Assembly (NCBI GenBank): GCA_024405255.1
Contig: JAKSOY010000097.1
Coordinates: 1 to 15,430, forward strand
DNA from: Kiritimatiellia bacterium
Lineage (GTDB): Bacteria; Verrucomicrobiota; Kiritimatiellia; RFP12; UBA1067
Length of the DNA: 15,430 nt
Direction of reading: 5' to 3'
This document shows positions 8,176 through 15,276 of the stretch, in pieces. Each line of letters starts with the position of its first letter. Within the stretch, counting starts at the first letter, position 1. The position numbers were made by a program, and so were the translations under genes. Below the pieces are notes generated by a model. It saw only the letters and a program-made list of their open reading frames with translations. It had not been told where the DNA came from and made no database searches.

Positions 8176-9225
8176 TCATTTCGCCAGTCCCCGATGCGCG
8201 GGATCGCGGACTCGGGCGAGGTTGCAGCACGGGGTCTCGATGCGGCCGTTGCCGCCGCGCTCGCCCTCGATGACGAGCGCATTGTTGGCGTCGCTCTGAC
8301 GGAAACAGACGGTGGGCGTGTCGAAAACGGCGTTGAACTTACCCTCGCTCTGCATCCCGACGTGGCGCATGTCCTTCCCACTCCGGTACCAGAAGCAGAA
8401 CGAATGGTCGAACACGCCGCCACCGCGCGGACCGAACCGGAAACCCGTCGAGAACTGGTCGCTGTAGCAGAAATCGCCCCAGTTGTTGTCGCCGTCGATC
8501 TGGAAGCCAACCGTCTTGTCGTAGATATCCCAGCAGCACGTGAGGAGCGGATGGATGTTGATGAGCCGGTTGCCGCCCGACTTGACGACGACGCCCATGA
8601 ACACGCCGGCAATGCGCATGTTGGCAATTGTGTTGTCGTAGCCCTCGACGAGCACGCCGATGGAATCGGCCTTGCCCGTGCCGACGATGTTCACGTTCCG
8701 GATGTCGCTGTCGGACGAACCGCTATTGGCGCCATGCTTGATGCGAAGCCCGATCTTGACACGCTTCATCGACACTTCGGCGACCATCGTCTCGCGCCCG
8801 CTGTCGATCGAAATGCCGCTCGCGACGCCGCTCCCGTCGATGATGCCGCCCTTGAACCAATACCAGCTGCCCGCCGTACGAATGTCGTTCGCGGGATGGA
8901 TGCCCCCGAGCCGAACCATGGCCTCGGGACTTTTCCAATCCGGCGACGCCTTGAAGATGGCAAACGTCGAAAGATGCAGCGACACGCTCCGCTTCGGATG
9001 CGCCGGCGTGCAAATCGGCTTGTCCAGCAGATAGGTGCCGTCGGGGAAATAGATCTCCCGATTGGGATTTTGGTCGATCAGCCGCTGAATCGCGTCCGAA
9101 CACGGCGTTTTCCCGTCTCGGATAATCCCGACCGCGCTCAGAACACCCTCTCCCTCAGCCGCCAATCCCAGAACTGAAAACCCCATCGCCAGGGCCACGC
9201 AAACCATCATCTTCATCGCCTTCAT
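8176..9225 (-). CDS. Pectate-lyase-superfamily (beta-helix) secreted protein
   Basis: 349 residues. ATG 9225 has GAGGAG 4 nt upstream; ATG 9216 is a possible second start. The signal peptide covers residues 1-23 (MKAMKMMVCVALAMGF to LGLAAEG). The N-terminal text CSDAIQRLIDQNPNREIYFP then DGTYLLDKPI (42-71) is the standard opening of Pectate_lyase_3-type proteins: 'D-x-x-A-I-Q ... F-P-x-G-T-Y'. Repeating helix rungs follow (GGIIDGSG 126-133, IGVLVEGYDNTIANMRIAG 189-207, GVVVKSGGNRLINIHPL 211-227), and a C-rich C-terminal part contains TCCWD and TPCCN. At about 350 residues it is short, so it may be a lyase or hydrolase, or only a binding helix; no catalytic set is evident. Its stop overlaps the alternative ATG of the GH28-like gene, so the two are probably translated together. 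It follows the giant modular protein by 33 nt. Confidence 0.78.
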   Translation of the reverse strand: MKAMKMMVCVALAMGFSVLGLAAEGEGVLSAVGIIRDGKTPCSDAIQRLIDQNPNREIYFPDGTYLLDKPICTPAHPKRSVSLHLSTFAIFKASPDWKSPEAMVRLGGIHPANDIRTAGSWYWFKGGIIDGSGVASGISIDSGRETMVAEVSMKRVKIGLRIKHGANSGSSDSDIRNVNIVGTGKADSIGVLVEGYDNTIANMRIAGVFMGVVVKSGGNRLINIHPLLTCCWDIYDKTVGFQIDGDNNWGDFCYSDQFSTGFRFGPRGGGVFDHSFCFWYRSGKDMRHVGMQSEGKFNAVFDTPTVCFRQSDANNALVIEGERGGNGRIETPCCNLARVRDPAHRGLAK

Positions 9226-9258
9226 CTCGCTCCTCTTTTCAGATACAAACCAACAATT

Positions 9259-12200
9259 TTATCGTACGAACACCGTGAAACCGGGCGGAACGCCGTATTG
9301 TAGAGCCGTCGCACCATCGCTTCGACCGATGAAGAAGCGGTTGCGTGTTCCAGGCTGGCGCCGGTTCAAAAGCGGCGAGACAATTTGCCCGCGCGCCTTG
9401 ACGAGCGTCATCGGACGTTCGTAGTCGACCTCGGGCTCGAGCCCGGCGAATGTCACACCCTCTTCGATCGTCGCCCCGCCGCCGAAAACGGAACTGCTCA
9501 CATCCAAGGTCGTTCCCGAACGCGCCACGAGGCCACAGCTCAACGTCTTTTCAATGGCAGTCAATGCGACACCCGCCACGACGAGGTTGCCCGTCAACGT
9601 GTTGGCCGTACCGTTGAAGGAAACCGCCTTCGCCGCCGCGTCCCCTTCATGGACGAGCCGCAAATCGCCCGTTCCCGTAAACGCACCGCCGAGTTCAAGC
9701 GCGGCGGCATTCTCCGCCGCATCCGGTACCTTCACAGTCAAGCCGCCCGCCGCCAACGTGTAGGGAATCCCCAACGCCGGGAGCGGCGAACTGTGGGGGC
9801 TCACGAGCGTCGCCCCGTCGAACGTCAAGGATGAACCCGTACCGAGTTTGTTAACGGCAAAACATTCAACGTCGACTTCCGTTCCCACGAATTCCACAAT
9901 CTGCGGCCCCGGCGCGCTCGACTTGTCCATGGAGAATGTAATCGTCTTGCACGTCAGAGTCGAATTGGTCAAGGCCAAAGTCGAGCGTGACTGGTTGCGG
10001 TACCCCAAGAACAGATCCTGTGCACCGAAATCGATCTCCGCCTCGTTACCGAGAAGCGCCCCCGTGCCAGGACCGTCATTCGCAAAACCGAGGGTACACC
10101 GCGCGTTCGGATGGTAGAAGCGGCCGCCGTTCACGACTTCGATCACGGCATTGCCGTTATTGCCCACGTAGGCCCCGCTGCTCCGGCCATTGAGCGCCTG
10201 GAGTTCGCCGCCGTCGATCTTCAGATGCGTGTTCTTGAAGTTGATCTGTCCACGCTGGTCGGTCTGCTTCGGGAAAATCACCGTTGCACCCGTACCGATG
10301 GTGAAATCGACGCCATTGTTCCAGAACCACCAGTCCCCCGTGCCACCGGTCGAAGGCTCAATGATGGTGAGCGTGCCGTTGCGCAGCTCGCCCCCCGTAC
10401 GAAACACGCCCACGCCCTCGCCTTTCGTTCTCGAATTCACCGACTGTTGCGCGCCGCCGAGGTCGAGTACGCCGCCGATGGCCAGTATCTCGTAGCCCGT
10501 GGGCAGGGGATTCGCAGAAGGATTCAGAAGCTTCAATTCAGCTCCCGCCGAAATCAAAAGCGACTTGGCTGCGGCGAGCGTCGTATTCGTCACGTCCACC
10601 GTCCAGGCTCCCGATTCGAAGGTCATGTTCTGCATCATGACGGATGCGAGGTCGCACACGCTGAACATGCCGGCCCCGTTGAACCGCAAGCTATCATACC
10701 GCACCGGCGTCTTGTTCGAATCCCAGTTCGCCGCCGTCTGCCAAGTGTTCTCGGCACCGCCGCCCGTCCACAGATGAGTGGTGGGCGTGACCTTGAAGTA
10801 GAACATGCCCGACGGATCGCGCCGCAGCTGGATGCCGTTCGCCACGAGGCGCGCCGCCGCCGCCTCGGAAATCGAACGGAAGAGCGGATACTCGGTGTTG
10901 AAGAGCGGGTCGGCTTGGAAGTCGATCGAAATCGTCACCTCCCCTTCGGTCGTTTCATCGACGTCGAAATCGATTTCCGGCGCCCCGCCGATGCCAACCG
11001 AAGAAAACGCGAGGTGAACCGTCGTGCCGCCGGCCATTTTCACCTGTGCCCCTGTCGCGACCGACTGTGCGCCGAAACCGATTCCGCCTTCACGCACGTC
11101 GATCGGCCCGCCGAAATAGCGTCCCGTAAGCGAAAGCCTGCCAGGGCCCGTCTTGACAAGCGACCCCGTTCCGGAGAACGACCCCGACGCGGTGACATCA
11201 TGTTGCGCGTTCAGCGTCACGCCGCCCGCTTCGATCTGATAGGGATAGCCTAGATTCCCGAAGTAGTCCACGCCTTCGGCGACGGTTGTAAAGGTCGTAC
11301 CGTCAATCAGGAAGAACGAACCGGTCAACGGCGTACGATTCCGATAGATACGCTGCACGATGATATCGGAATCCTTAAGCGTAATCTGCGCGAGGCCGTT
11401 GTCGCCCGATTCCGCGATTCGAATCGCCTGGGCGATGAGCGTTGCATTCGTGAACGCCACGATGCCATGACCGATCGCGCCTTGGCTCGCCGCCACTCTC
11501 AATTCCTGCGCGCCGTCCGCCACGTTGACCGTTCCGTGGTCAACGGAGAGAACGCCCGTCGCCCCCCCGTTGAAGCCGATGCGAAGATAGCGATAGAGGT
11601 CATGGAGAAGGCCCCCGTTTATGATTCGCACCGTTGCCGTATTCGGCGTGTCACATCCGATATAGTGGCCAGAGTCGACACTGCGGAGATTCTGTAGAAC
11701 CACGGTGCCTCCATCAATCGTCAAACAGGCGCCATTCTGGAGATTCCATTCGCCCTGCGAAGCCGTGCCTCGGGCGGGAAATGTGACGAGCGTCGCATTC
11801 GGCCCCACCGTGAACGATCCATTCGACATCGTCCACCACCCCGGGAACGAGAGGTTCAACGTACCATTGCGGATTTCACAACCATTTCGAAGAACGTCTT
11901 GGTTGTTCATAAACTGCTTGGCAATCTCAAAGTCCTGGGCCTGACCACCGAGATCCAATACGCCCTCAAGAGCCACAATGCCCGCCGCCGTCGGCAGCTG
12001 ATTTGTCACGCCGAGGGTCACTGTGGAACCAGCGGCGATGTTCACGGCTTGCGCCACGATCTGCGAGGGCGCCCCCAGCGTCCACGTACCGGAGACGAAA
12101 TCGACATTCTGCAACACCACCGACGCATCGAGGTTCGGCCCCGTCAGGCCGCCTTCACCCTCAAAGCGGAGGCTGTCAAAGGAAACGGGCGTACGGAGCG

Positions 12201-13545
12201 AATTCCAGTTGCCGCCCGTCGTCCAATCATGGTCGTTCGCCGCCGCATCCGTCCACACATGGGTGATCGGATCCATCTTCACGAAGATCCGCCCCGCGAC
12301 ATCCGTCTCGAGCCGATACCCGCTCGGCACGGCAATCCGCTTGAGCGTTTCCGCACTTCCACCACCGGCGAAGAGCAAATAGTCCACTCCGCTCTCCGGC
12401 GTAATCTGCGCATCGATCATCACGTTCACGCGCCCAGTCGTCTCCGGATTCGGCGCAAACACGAGCGAGGAGACGCCCAGAATACCGTCCTCTGTCAAGG
12501 GCGCGCGAATCGTCGTATTGTCGGCCGCAACGAGCCGCACGGCCTGGTCGAAAAACGCCGTTGCCCCGAAGTTGAACGTACCGCTCTCAAGGACGAGGTC
12601 GCCCGTTCCCAAGTAGGTTCCGGCAAACGTGAATGTTGCCGCACCCCGCTTCTTGAACGGGCCCGGCCCCGAGAAGGTGCCGGATGCCGAGACGTCATGC
12701 GCGGTATCGATCGCAAGGCCATTCCCCACGAGTTCGTAGGGAACCGTCAGCGGCCCGAAGAAATCGACCCCCGCCGTGGCCGTGTGGAACACCGTTCCAT
12801 CGAAACGGAAGAAAGACCCGTCGTTCTGTTCTTTCGTTTTATAGACACGCTGCACCGTGATATCGGAATCCACCATTTCCGATTGGACTAAAGCCGCCGC
12901 GTTTTCACACAGGCGCAAAGCAGAAGCCACCAAGGTGAAATTGGTCGCGTTGACAATCGCGGTACTCGCCGCGTAACACAAAATGAATTCGCGCCCGCCG
13001 TTACGAATGTTCATCACGCCGTCATTGACCGAAAGACGGCCGATCTTGCCGTTGTTCGTTCCAAAGCGAACATACTGGTAGGTGCTGTTGAACACTCCGC
13101 CGTTTTCCAAACGAAGAAGGGCGTAGTTGTTGGGCGCATTGCCGCTGTCGCCAATGTAGCAACCATTACTGGTGCTGTCGTTGTTGCGTCTATTGTTGGA
13201 GTTGACCGTTCCCCCGTCGATAATCAGCGTGGCACCGCCGCCGAAGTTGATCTCGCCCTGTCCCGAGGATGAAGTATCGACCTGCGTATTGATTACGCCG
13301 CCCGGCCCCACGGTGAACGTCACGCCGTTCATCGTCCACCAGCCGCTGATGGTGGCATTGAGCGTACCGTTGCAAATGCCGCCGCCATTGCCGAAGATGG
13401 CACTCCATCCCCCGCTCACGGCCCGTGCGCCACCGCCCAAATCCGTCATCGAGGTCATCGCCGCCCCCGAGACGGAATACCCCGCAACCAACGTTGCAAG
13501 GATCATCAAGTAACGCCCATACGTGTTCCCACAGAGTCTATTCAT
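9259..13545 (-). CDS. Very large secreted three-module beta-helix/beta-strand-repeat protein (autotransporter-associated repeat type)
   Basis: 1428 residues from ATG 13545, which has AGGAGG about 6 nt upstream; the GTG at 13563 would lie upstream of that site. Residues 1-29 form a signal peptide (YLMILATLVAGYSVSGAA). The rest holds three related modules at about 35-426, 427-921 and 922-1428. Recurrent marks are RNGTL (C-NGTL in the first) then GWWTM or GDWWF, FTVGP or FTIGT, IDGG, SDI-x-VQR-x-Y, and SGTGSLVKTGPGRLSLTG (about 790-807), typical of autotransporter-associated beta-strand repeats. Linkers THVWT...GNWNSLRTP (about 428-453) and THLWT...ANWDSNKTP (about 923-947) open modules two and three. 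There is no C-terminal beta-barrel, LPXTG or PEP-CTERM tail; the protein ends PPGFTVFVR. It is the first gene after the operon promoter. A surface scaffold or glycan-binding role is inferred; no enzyme motif is visible. Confidence 0.85.
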   Translation of the reverse strand: MNRLCGNTYGRYLMILATLVAGYSVSGAAMTSMTDLGGGARAVSGGWSAIFGNGGGICNGTLNATISGWWTMNGVTFTVGPGGVINTQVDTSSSGQGEINFGGGATLIIDGGTVNSNNRRNNDSTSNGCYIGDSGNAPNNYALLRLENGGVFNSTYQYVRFGTNNGKIGRLSVNDGVMNIRNGGREFILCYAASTAIVNATNFTLVASALRLCENAAALVQSEMVDSDITVQRVYKTKEQNDGSFFRFDGTVFHTATAGVDFFGPLTVPYELVGNGLAIDTAHDVSASGTFSGPGPFKKRGAATFTFAGTYLGTGDLVLESGTFNFGATAFFDQAVRLVAADNTTIRAPLTEDGILGVSSLVFAPNPETTGRVNVMIDAQITPESGVDYLLFAGGGSAETLKRIAVPSGYRLETDVAGRIFVKMDPITHVWTDAAANDHDWTTGGNWNSLRTPVSFDSLRFEGEGGLTGPNLDASVVLQNVDFVSGTWTLGAPSQIVAQAVNIAAGSTVTLGVTNQLPTAAGIVALEGVLDLGGQAQDFEIAKQFMNNQDVLRNGCEIRNGTLNLSFPGWWTMSNGSFTVGPNATLVTFPARGTASQGEWNLQNGACLTIDGGTVVLQNLRSVDSGHYIGCDTPNTATVRIINGGLLHDLYRYLRIGFNGGATGVLSVDHGTVNVADGAQELRVAASQGAIGHGIVAFTNATLIAQAIRIAESGDNGLAQITLKDSDIIVQRIYRNRTPLTGSFFLIDGTTFTTVAEGVDYFGNLGYPYQIEAGGVTLNAQHDVTASGSFSGTGSLVKTGPGRLSLTGRYFGGPIDVREGGIGFGAQSVATGAQVKMAGGTTVHLAFSSVGIGGAPEIDFDVDETTEGEVTISIDFQADPLFNTEYPLFRSISEAAAARLVANGIQLRRDPSGMFYFKVTPTTHLWTGGGAENTWQTAANWDSNKTPVRYDSLRFNGAGMFSVCDLASVMMQNMTFESGAWTVDVTNTTLAAAKSLLISAGAELKLLNPSANPLPTGYEILAIGGVLDLGGAQQSVNSRTKGEGVGVFRTGGELRNGTLTIIEPSTGGTGDWWFWNNGVDFTIGTGATVIFPKQTDQRGQINFKNTHLKIDGGELQALNGRSSGAYVGNNGNAVIEVVNGGRFYHPNARCTLGFANDGPGTGALLGNEAEIDFGAQDLFLGYRNQSRSTLALTNSTLTCKTITFSMDKSSAPGPQIVEFVGTEVDVECFAVNKLGTGSSLTFDGATLVSPHSSPLPALGIPYTLAAGGLTVKVPDAAENAAALELGGAFTGTGDLRLVHEGDAAAKAVSFNGTANTLTGNLVVAGVALTAIEKTLSCGLVARSGTTLDVSSSVFGGGATIEEGVTFAGLEPEVDYERPMTLVKARGQIVSPLLNRRQPGTRNRFFIGRSDGATALQYGVPPGFTVFVR
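9262..10782 (-). repeat. Module 3 of the giant protein (divergent end)
   Basis: Encodes about 507 residues from THLWTGGGAENTW to the C terminus. The first two thirds align with module 2 (VMMQNMTFESGAWTV, GVLDLGG, RNGTL, DWWFWNNG, FTIG, LKIDGG). The last part loses the SDI-VQR-Y block in recognisable form and ends in a distinct tail after AGLEPEVDYERPM. Confidence 0.6.
10783..12267 (-). repeat. Module 2 of the giant protein (full form)
   Basis: Encodes about 495 residues from THVWTDAAAN to just before THLWT. It has the full order: W-T/N-W linker, VVLQNVDFVSGTWTL, GVLDLGG, RNGTLNLSFPGWWTM, FTVGP, LTIDGG, SDIIVQRIY, and the clearest autotransporter-type repeat (GSFSGTGSLVKTGPGRL). Confidence 0.65.
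12268..13443 (-). repeat. Module 1 of the giant protein (short form)
   Basis: Encodes about 392 residues. It begins directly at the TDLGGGARAVSGG segment, which corresponds to LDLGGQAQDFE in module 2, so the front part seen in modules 2 and 3 (the THxWT...NW...TP linker and the following strands) is missing. From GWWTM onward it tracks module 2 through FTVGP, IDGG, SDITVQRVY and the strand repeat. Confidence 0.65.
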
Positions 13546-13575
13546 TTCTCCCTCCTCTCTCACGATTATTCAAGT

Positions 13576-13604
13576 AGTATAACACATCCACCTTCCACCC
13601 ACAA
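13576..13604 (-). promoter_or_regulatory. Sigma-70-type promoter of the seven-gene operon
   Basis: On the minus strand, -35 TTGTGG (13599-13604), a 17 bp spacer and -10 TATACT (13576-13581). The predicted start of transcription is near 13569, giving a leader of roughly 24 nt before ATG 13545 that contains the AGGAGG site. The -35 is weak, which would fit a promoter needing an activator. Confidence 0.65.
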
Positions 13605-13622
13605 TCCAAAAAAATTGAACCC

Positions 13623-13667
13623 AATTCGAGAAGTCTACTTCGCGAATTCATGCCAAATTCGAGAAGT
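13623..13667. repeat. Palindrome with a third half-site: possible operator or small repeat element
   Basis: AATTCGAGAAGT (13623-13634), 2 bp, then ACTTCGCGAATT (13637-13648) form an inverted repeat with 11 of 12 positions matching. A further direct copy, AATTCGAGAAGT, lies at 13656-13667. The palindrome sits about 20 bp upstream of the operon -35 box, centred about 66 bp before the predicted transcription start. That is a normal place for an activator site. A REP-like mobile repeat or part of a terminator for the membrane-protein gene are alternatives. Confidence 0.6.
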
Positions 13668-13675
13668 ACCTTCAA

Positions 13676-13688
13676 GGGGACTGTCCCC
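13676..13688. repeat. GGGGACTGTCCCC palindrome
   Basis: A perfect 6+1+6 inverted repeat 8 bp beyond the third AATTCGAGAAGT copy. In RNA it can form a short GC-rich hairpin. It may be part of the same repeat element, or a transcript-end hairpin for the membrane-protein gene. Confidence 0.5.
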
Positions 13689-13704
13689 ACGATTCCCTCA
13701 AAGA

Positions 13705-13717
13705 ACGCGAGTCGCGT
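13705..13717 (-). terminator. Weak hairpin just after the membrane-protein gene
   Basis: ACGCG-ACT-CGCGT on the minus strand begins 2 nt after the TAG stop and is followed by TTCTTT. The stem is short and the T-run imperfect. With the downstream GGGGACAGTCCCC hairpin and a T7 run (13608-13614), the region may end transcription from the membrane-protein gene before the operon promoter. Confidence 0.35.
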
Positions 13718-13719
13718 CA

Positions 13720-14643
13720 CTAGAAGTGCCGATGCGATAAAAGGACCAGGCCGATGGCGTTCACAATGAGCAAGGCAAGGCCGCAGCCGATGAGTCGATA
13801 GAATGTCACCCGACGTTTACAACGTATGACAAGAATCGCAAACACCAAATAGGCGAGCCCTCCCAGAATCATCCCCACATACCCAAACGGCCAGCTTGCA
13901 CCGAATGTAAAGGCAAAAATCGCGATTGCGAAAAACCCAAAATCATAAATGCTATTACAATAAAACAGCAACACCAATTCCGGGAAGAAGGCCACCAAAA
14001 CACGCCACGGCCAAGGAACCTGCGCCGTCGTTTTCTTATCCGTCATTCGATTATCCCGAGCCGTATAGAGCAAATACATCCAGCCGAAGAGCATAAAGAA
14101 CGATCTCGCAATGCCGATGATCTTCAGGAACATCATCATATACGAAGATATCACCCCCATCGGCTTGAAGAAGATTCCCCAGTACACCGCCACCCAAATG
14201 CTGATAAACCAGGCCAAGACCTGAGCGCCAAATGCGATACGCAACCCGCCCTTGTTGCATATCGCCAAGCCCATGAATACAGCAAAGCCGGCGACCGTCC
14301 TGAAGATGTTAAAAGAATGCGCAATCGGCAAACGTTGATATCCGATCAAACAGAAGATGAAATCAAAAACGGAAAAGCCAAACAGAATCCAAATCCACTT
14401 TGCCCCCTTGACTCGCGAACGAATCAGGAACAGATAACCAACCGCCATCAAAAGCGTAATACAACACAAAAATGCTTGCGCAGGGGCAGTCCCTCCTCCC
14501 GTCCAGAAGCTCTGCGGCAGAAATCGAGAAAACAAAGATATTACCAAAGCGACTAAACCCAGCGCACCCGCATGGTACAACATCTTGCTCGAGATCGTTC
14601 CAGTACCATCTTCATGATTGACGTCTGTCATAGACCCTGCCAT
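13720..14643 (-). CDS. Polytopic inner-membrane protein of unknown function
   Basis: 307 residues. ATG 14643 has AAGGAG about 10 nt upstream; ATG 14631 is a weaker alternative. After a polar N-terminus (1-20) there are roughly eight to ten hydrophobic segments, near 22-39, 55-75, 83-101, 114-128, 137-158, 167-193, 213-228, 235-249, 253-273 and 283-302. A charged loop near 195-208 (ARDNRMTDKKTT) and RCKRR (274-278) are probably cytoplasmic. No catalytic or transport motif is recognised, and no family could be assigned. It is transcribed alone from its own strong promoter in the same direction as the glycan operon but separated from it by a palindrome-rich spacer. Its DNA is visibly richer in A/T than the neighbouring glycosidase genes, partly explained by hydrophobic codons. 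Confidence 0.8.
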   Translation of the reverse strand: MAGSMTDVNHEDGTGTISSKMLYHAGALGLVALVISLFSRFLPQSFWTGGGTAPAQAFLCCITLLMAVGYLFLIRSRVKGAKWIWILFGFSVFDFIFCLIGYQRLPIAHSFNIFRTVAGFAVFMGLAICNKGGLRIAFGAQVLAWFISIWVAVYWGIFFKPMGVISSYMMMFLKIIGIARSFFMLFGWMYLLYTARDNRMTDKKTTAQVPWPWRVLVAFFPELVLLFYCNSIYDFGFFAIAIFAFTFGASWPFGYVGMILGGLAYLVFAILVIRCKRRVTFYRLIGCGLALLIVNAIGLVLLSHRHF

Positions 14644-14702
14644 ATCCTGACTTCTCCTTTTTCTGTTGAATTTTCGTCCGCAGCCTCAAAACCTCAAGGC
14701 AC

Positions 14703-14731
14703 AGTATAACCGTCTTCGTCTTTCCTGTCAA
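14703..14731 (-). promoter_or_regulatory. Consensus sigma-70 promoter of the membrane-protein gene
   Basis: On the minus strand, -35 TTGACA (14726-14731, perfect), 17 bp, -10 TATACT (14703-14708). Transcription should start near 14696, leaving a leader of about 50 nt that ends in AAGGAG before ATG 14643. Confidence 0.85.
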
Positions 14732-14743
14732 TTCCAATTTTTC

Positions 14744-14784
14744 TGGAGTTTACCCATTTCACTGTCCCCGTCGCGCAAACTCCA
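14744..14784. repeat. Inverted repeat TGGAGTTT / AAACTCCA enclosing ACTGTCCCC
   Basis: TGGAGTTT (14744-14751) and AAACTCCA (14777-14784) are exact inverted repeats of 8 bp separated by 25 bp. Inside lies CACTGTCCCC (14760-14769), which shares ACTGTCCCC with the palindrome at 13676-13688. It may be a decayed copy of the same repeat element; it lies just upstream of the membrane-protein promoter. Confidence 0.4.
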
Positions 14785-14803
14785 CCGCATCGGCGCATTT
14801 CTA

Positions 14804-15223
14804 TCAAGGAAGAGGAAGGACCTCATGGAAACGGGAGCGGCCGTTTTTCGTCCGGAGGCTGCCATGGTCGAGCGGACGGAAATCGTCGCCCATGAACGTG
14901 GTTGTCACGCGCGCCGTCCAAGGTGCCATTCCTTCGGAACGCACGAACACTTTCACATGATCGCCCTCGACGTGCACCTTCAACTCGCGTACCGCGCAAA
15001 GCGCGTTGAGGGGCGTCACGGCGGGAACCGTCTTCCCGTCCCTCCCGCGCACGACGTCGACCCGCCAAGTCGCTCCGTCGTCACAGGCAACATGGCACTG
15101 GCAGGCGCCCGTCTTCGCCACGGTGAAGATATGGCTCTTCAGGCATAAGTGTGGGTCGGTAGAATCCCTCTCACGGCACCTCCAGTCAGATAGCTCATCG
15201 CGTGCGGCAATTTTTCCGCACAT
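14804..15223 (-). CDS. Unrecognised protein, possibly the C-terminal remnant of a larger gene
   Basis: 139 codons from ATG 15223 (AAGGGG about 12 nt upstream) to TGA at 14804; the open frame itself extends to 15352 but would then overlap the plus-strand gene. From about residue 30 onward the codons show the G/C-ending bias of the neighbouring genes, with text such as HIFTVAKTGACQCHV, TWRVDVVRGRDGKTVPAV, ELKVHVEGDHVKVFV and APWTARVTTTFMGDDF, suggesting alternating beta strands. The first 29 residues lack that bias and there is no signal peptide. The picture fits a beta-sandwich end of a once larger exported protein whose 5' part was lost, but a small intact gene cannot be excluded. Function unknown. 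Confidence 0.4.
   Translation of the reverse strand: MCGKIAARDELSDWRCRERDSTDPHLCLKSHIFTVAKTGACQCHVACDDGATWRVDVVRGRDGKTVPAVTPLNALCAVRELKVHVEGDHVKVFVRSEGMAPWTARVTTTFMGDDFRPLDHGSLRTKNGRSRFHEVLPLP
15202..15221. repeat. Short hairpin GTGCGG...CCGCAC
   Basis: A perfect 6 bp inverted repeat with an 8 nt A/T-rich loop, between the remnant frame and the plus-strand promoter. It overlaps the proposed ATG of the remnant. No T-run follows on the minus strand, so it is a poor terminator; its role is unclear. Confidence 0.4.
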
Positions 15224-15239
15224 AAAATCAATTTTCCCC

Positions 15240-15268
15240 TTGCTCCTCCCCTCCGGCTTTGCTATACT
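15240..15268 (+). promoter_or_regulatory. Sigma-70-type promoter of the plus-strand gene
   Basis: -35 TTGCTC (15240-15245), 17 bp, -10 TATACT (15263-15268). The predicted transcription start near 15275 is only about 2 nt before ATG 15277. Confidence 0.65.
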
Positions 15269-15276
15269 TTTACCCG

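Noticed and set aside
6542..8299. Plus-strand open frame of about 585 codons
   Set aside because: Antisense to the GH28-like and neighbouring genes; composition typical of a mirror frame in GC-rich DNA.
10111..12891. Plus-strand frames at 10111-11253 and 11899-12891
   Set aside because: Both are antisense to the giant repeat protein and have no recognisable domains.
9259..13545. Classical type V autotransporter
   Set aside because: Repeats resemble autotransporter passenger strands, but the C-terminal barrel and the terminal aromatic signal are absent.
13564..13719. CRISPR array or attachment site in the palindrome block
   Set aside because: Only three half-sites of 12 bp with irregular spacing (14 and 19 bp between centres); no spacer-repeat periodicity, tRNA or integrase.
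14666..15148. Plus-strand frame of about 160 codons
   Set aside because: Overlaps the membrane-protein promoter and the remnant frame in antisense; no ribosome site or coherent protein text.
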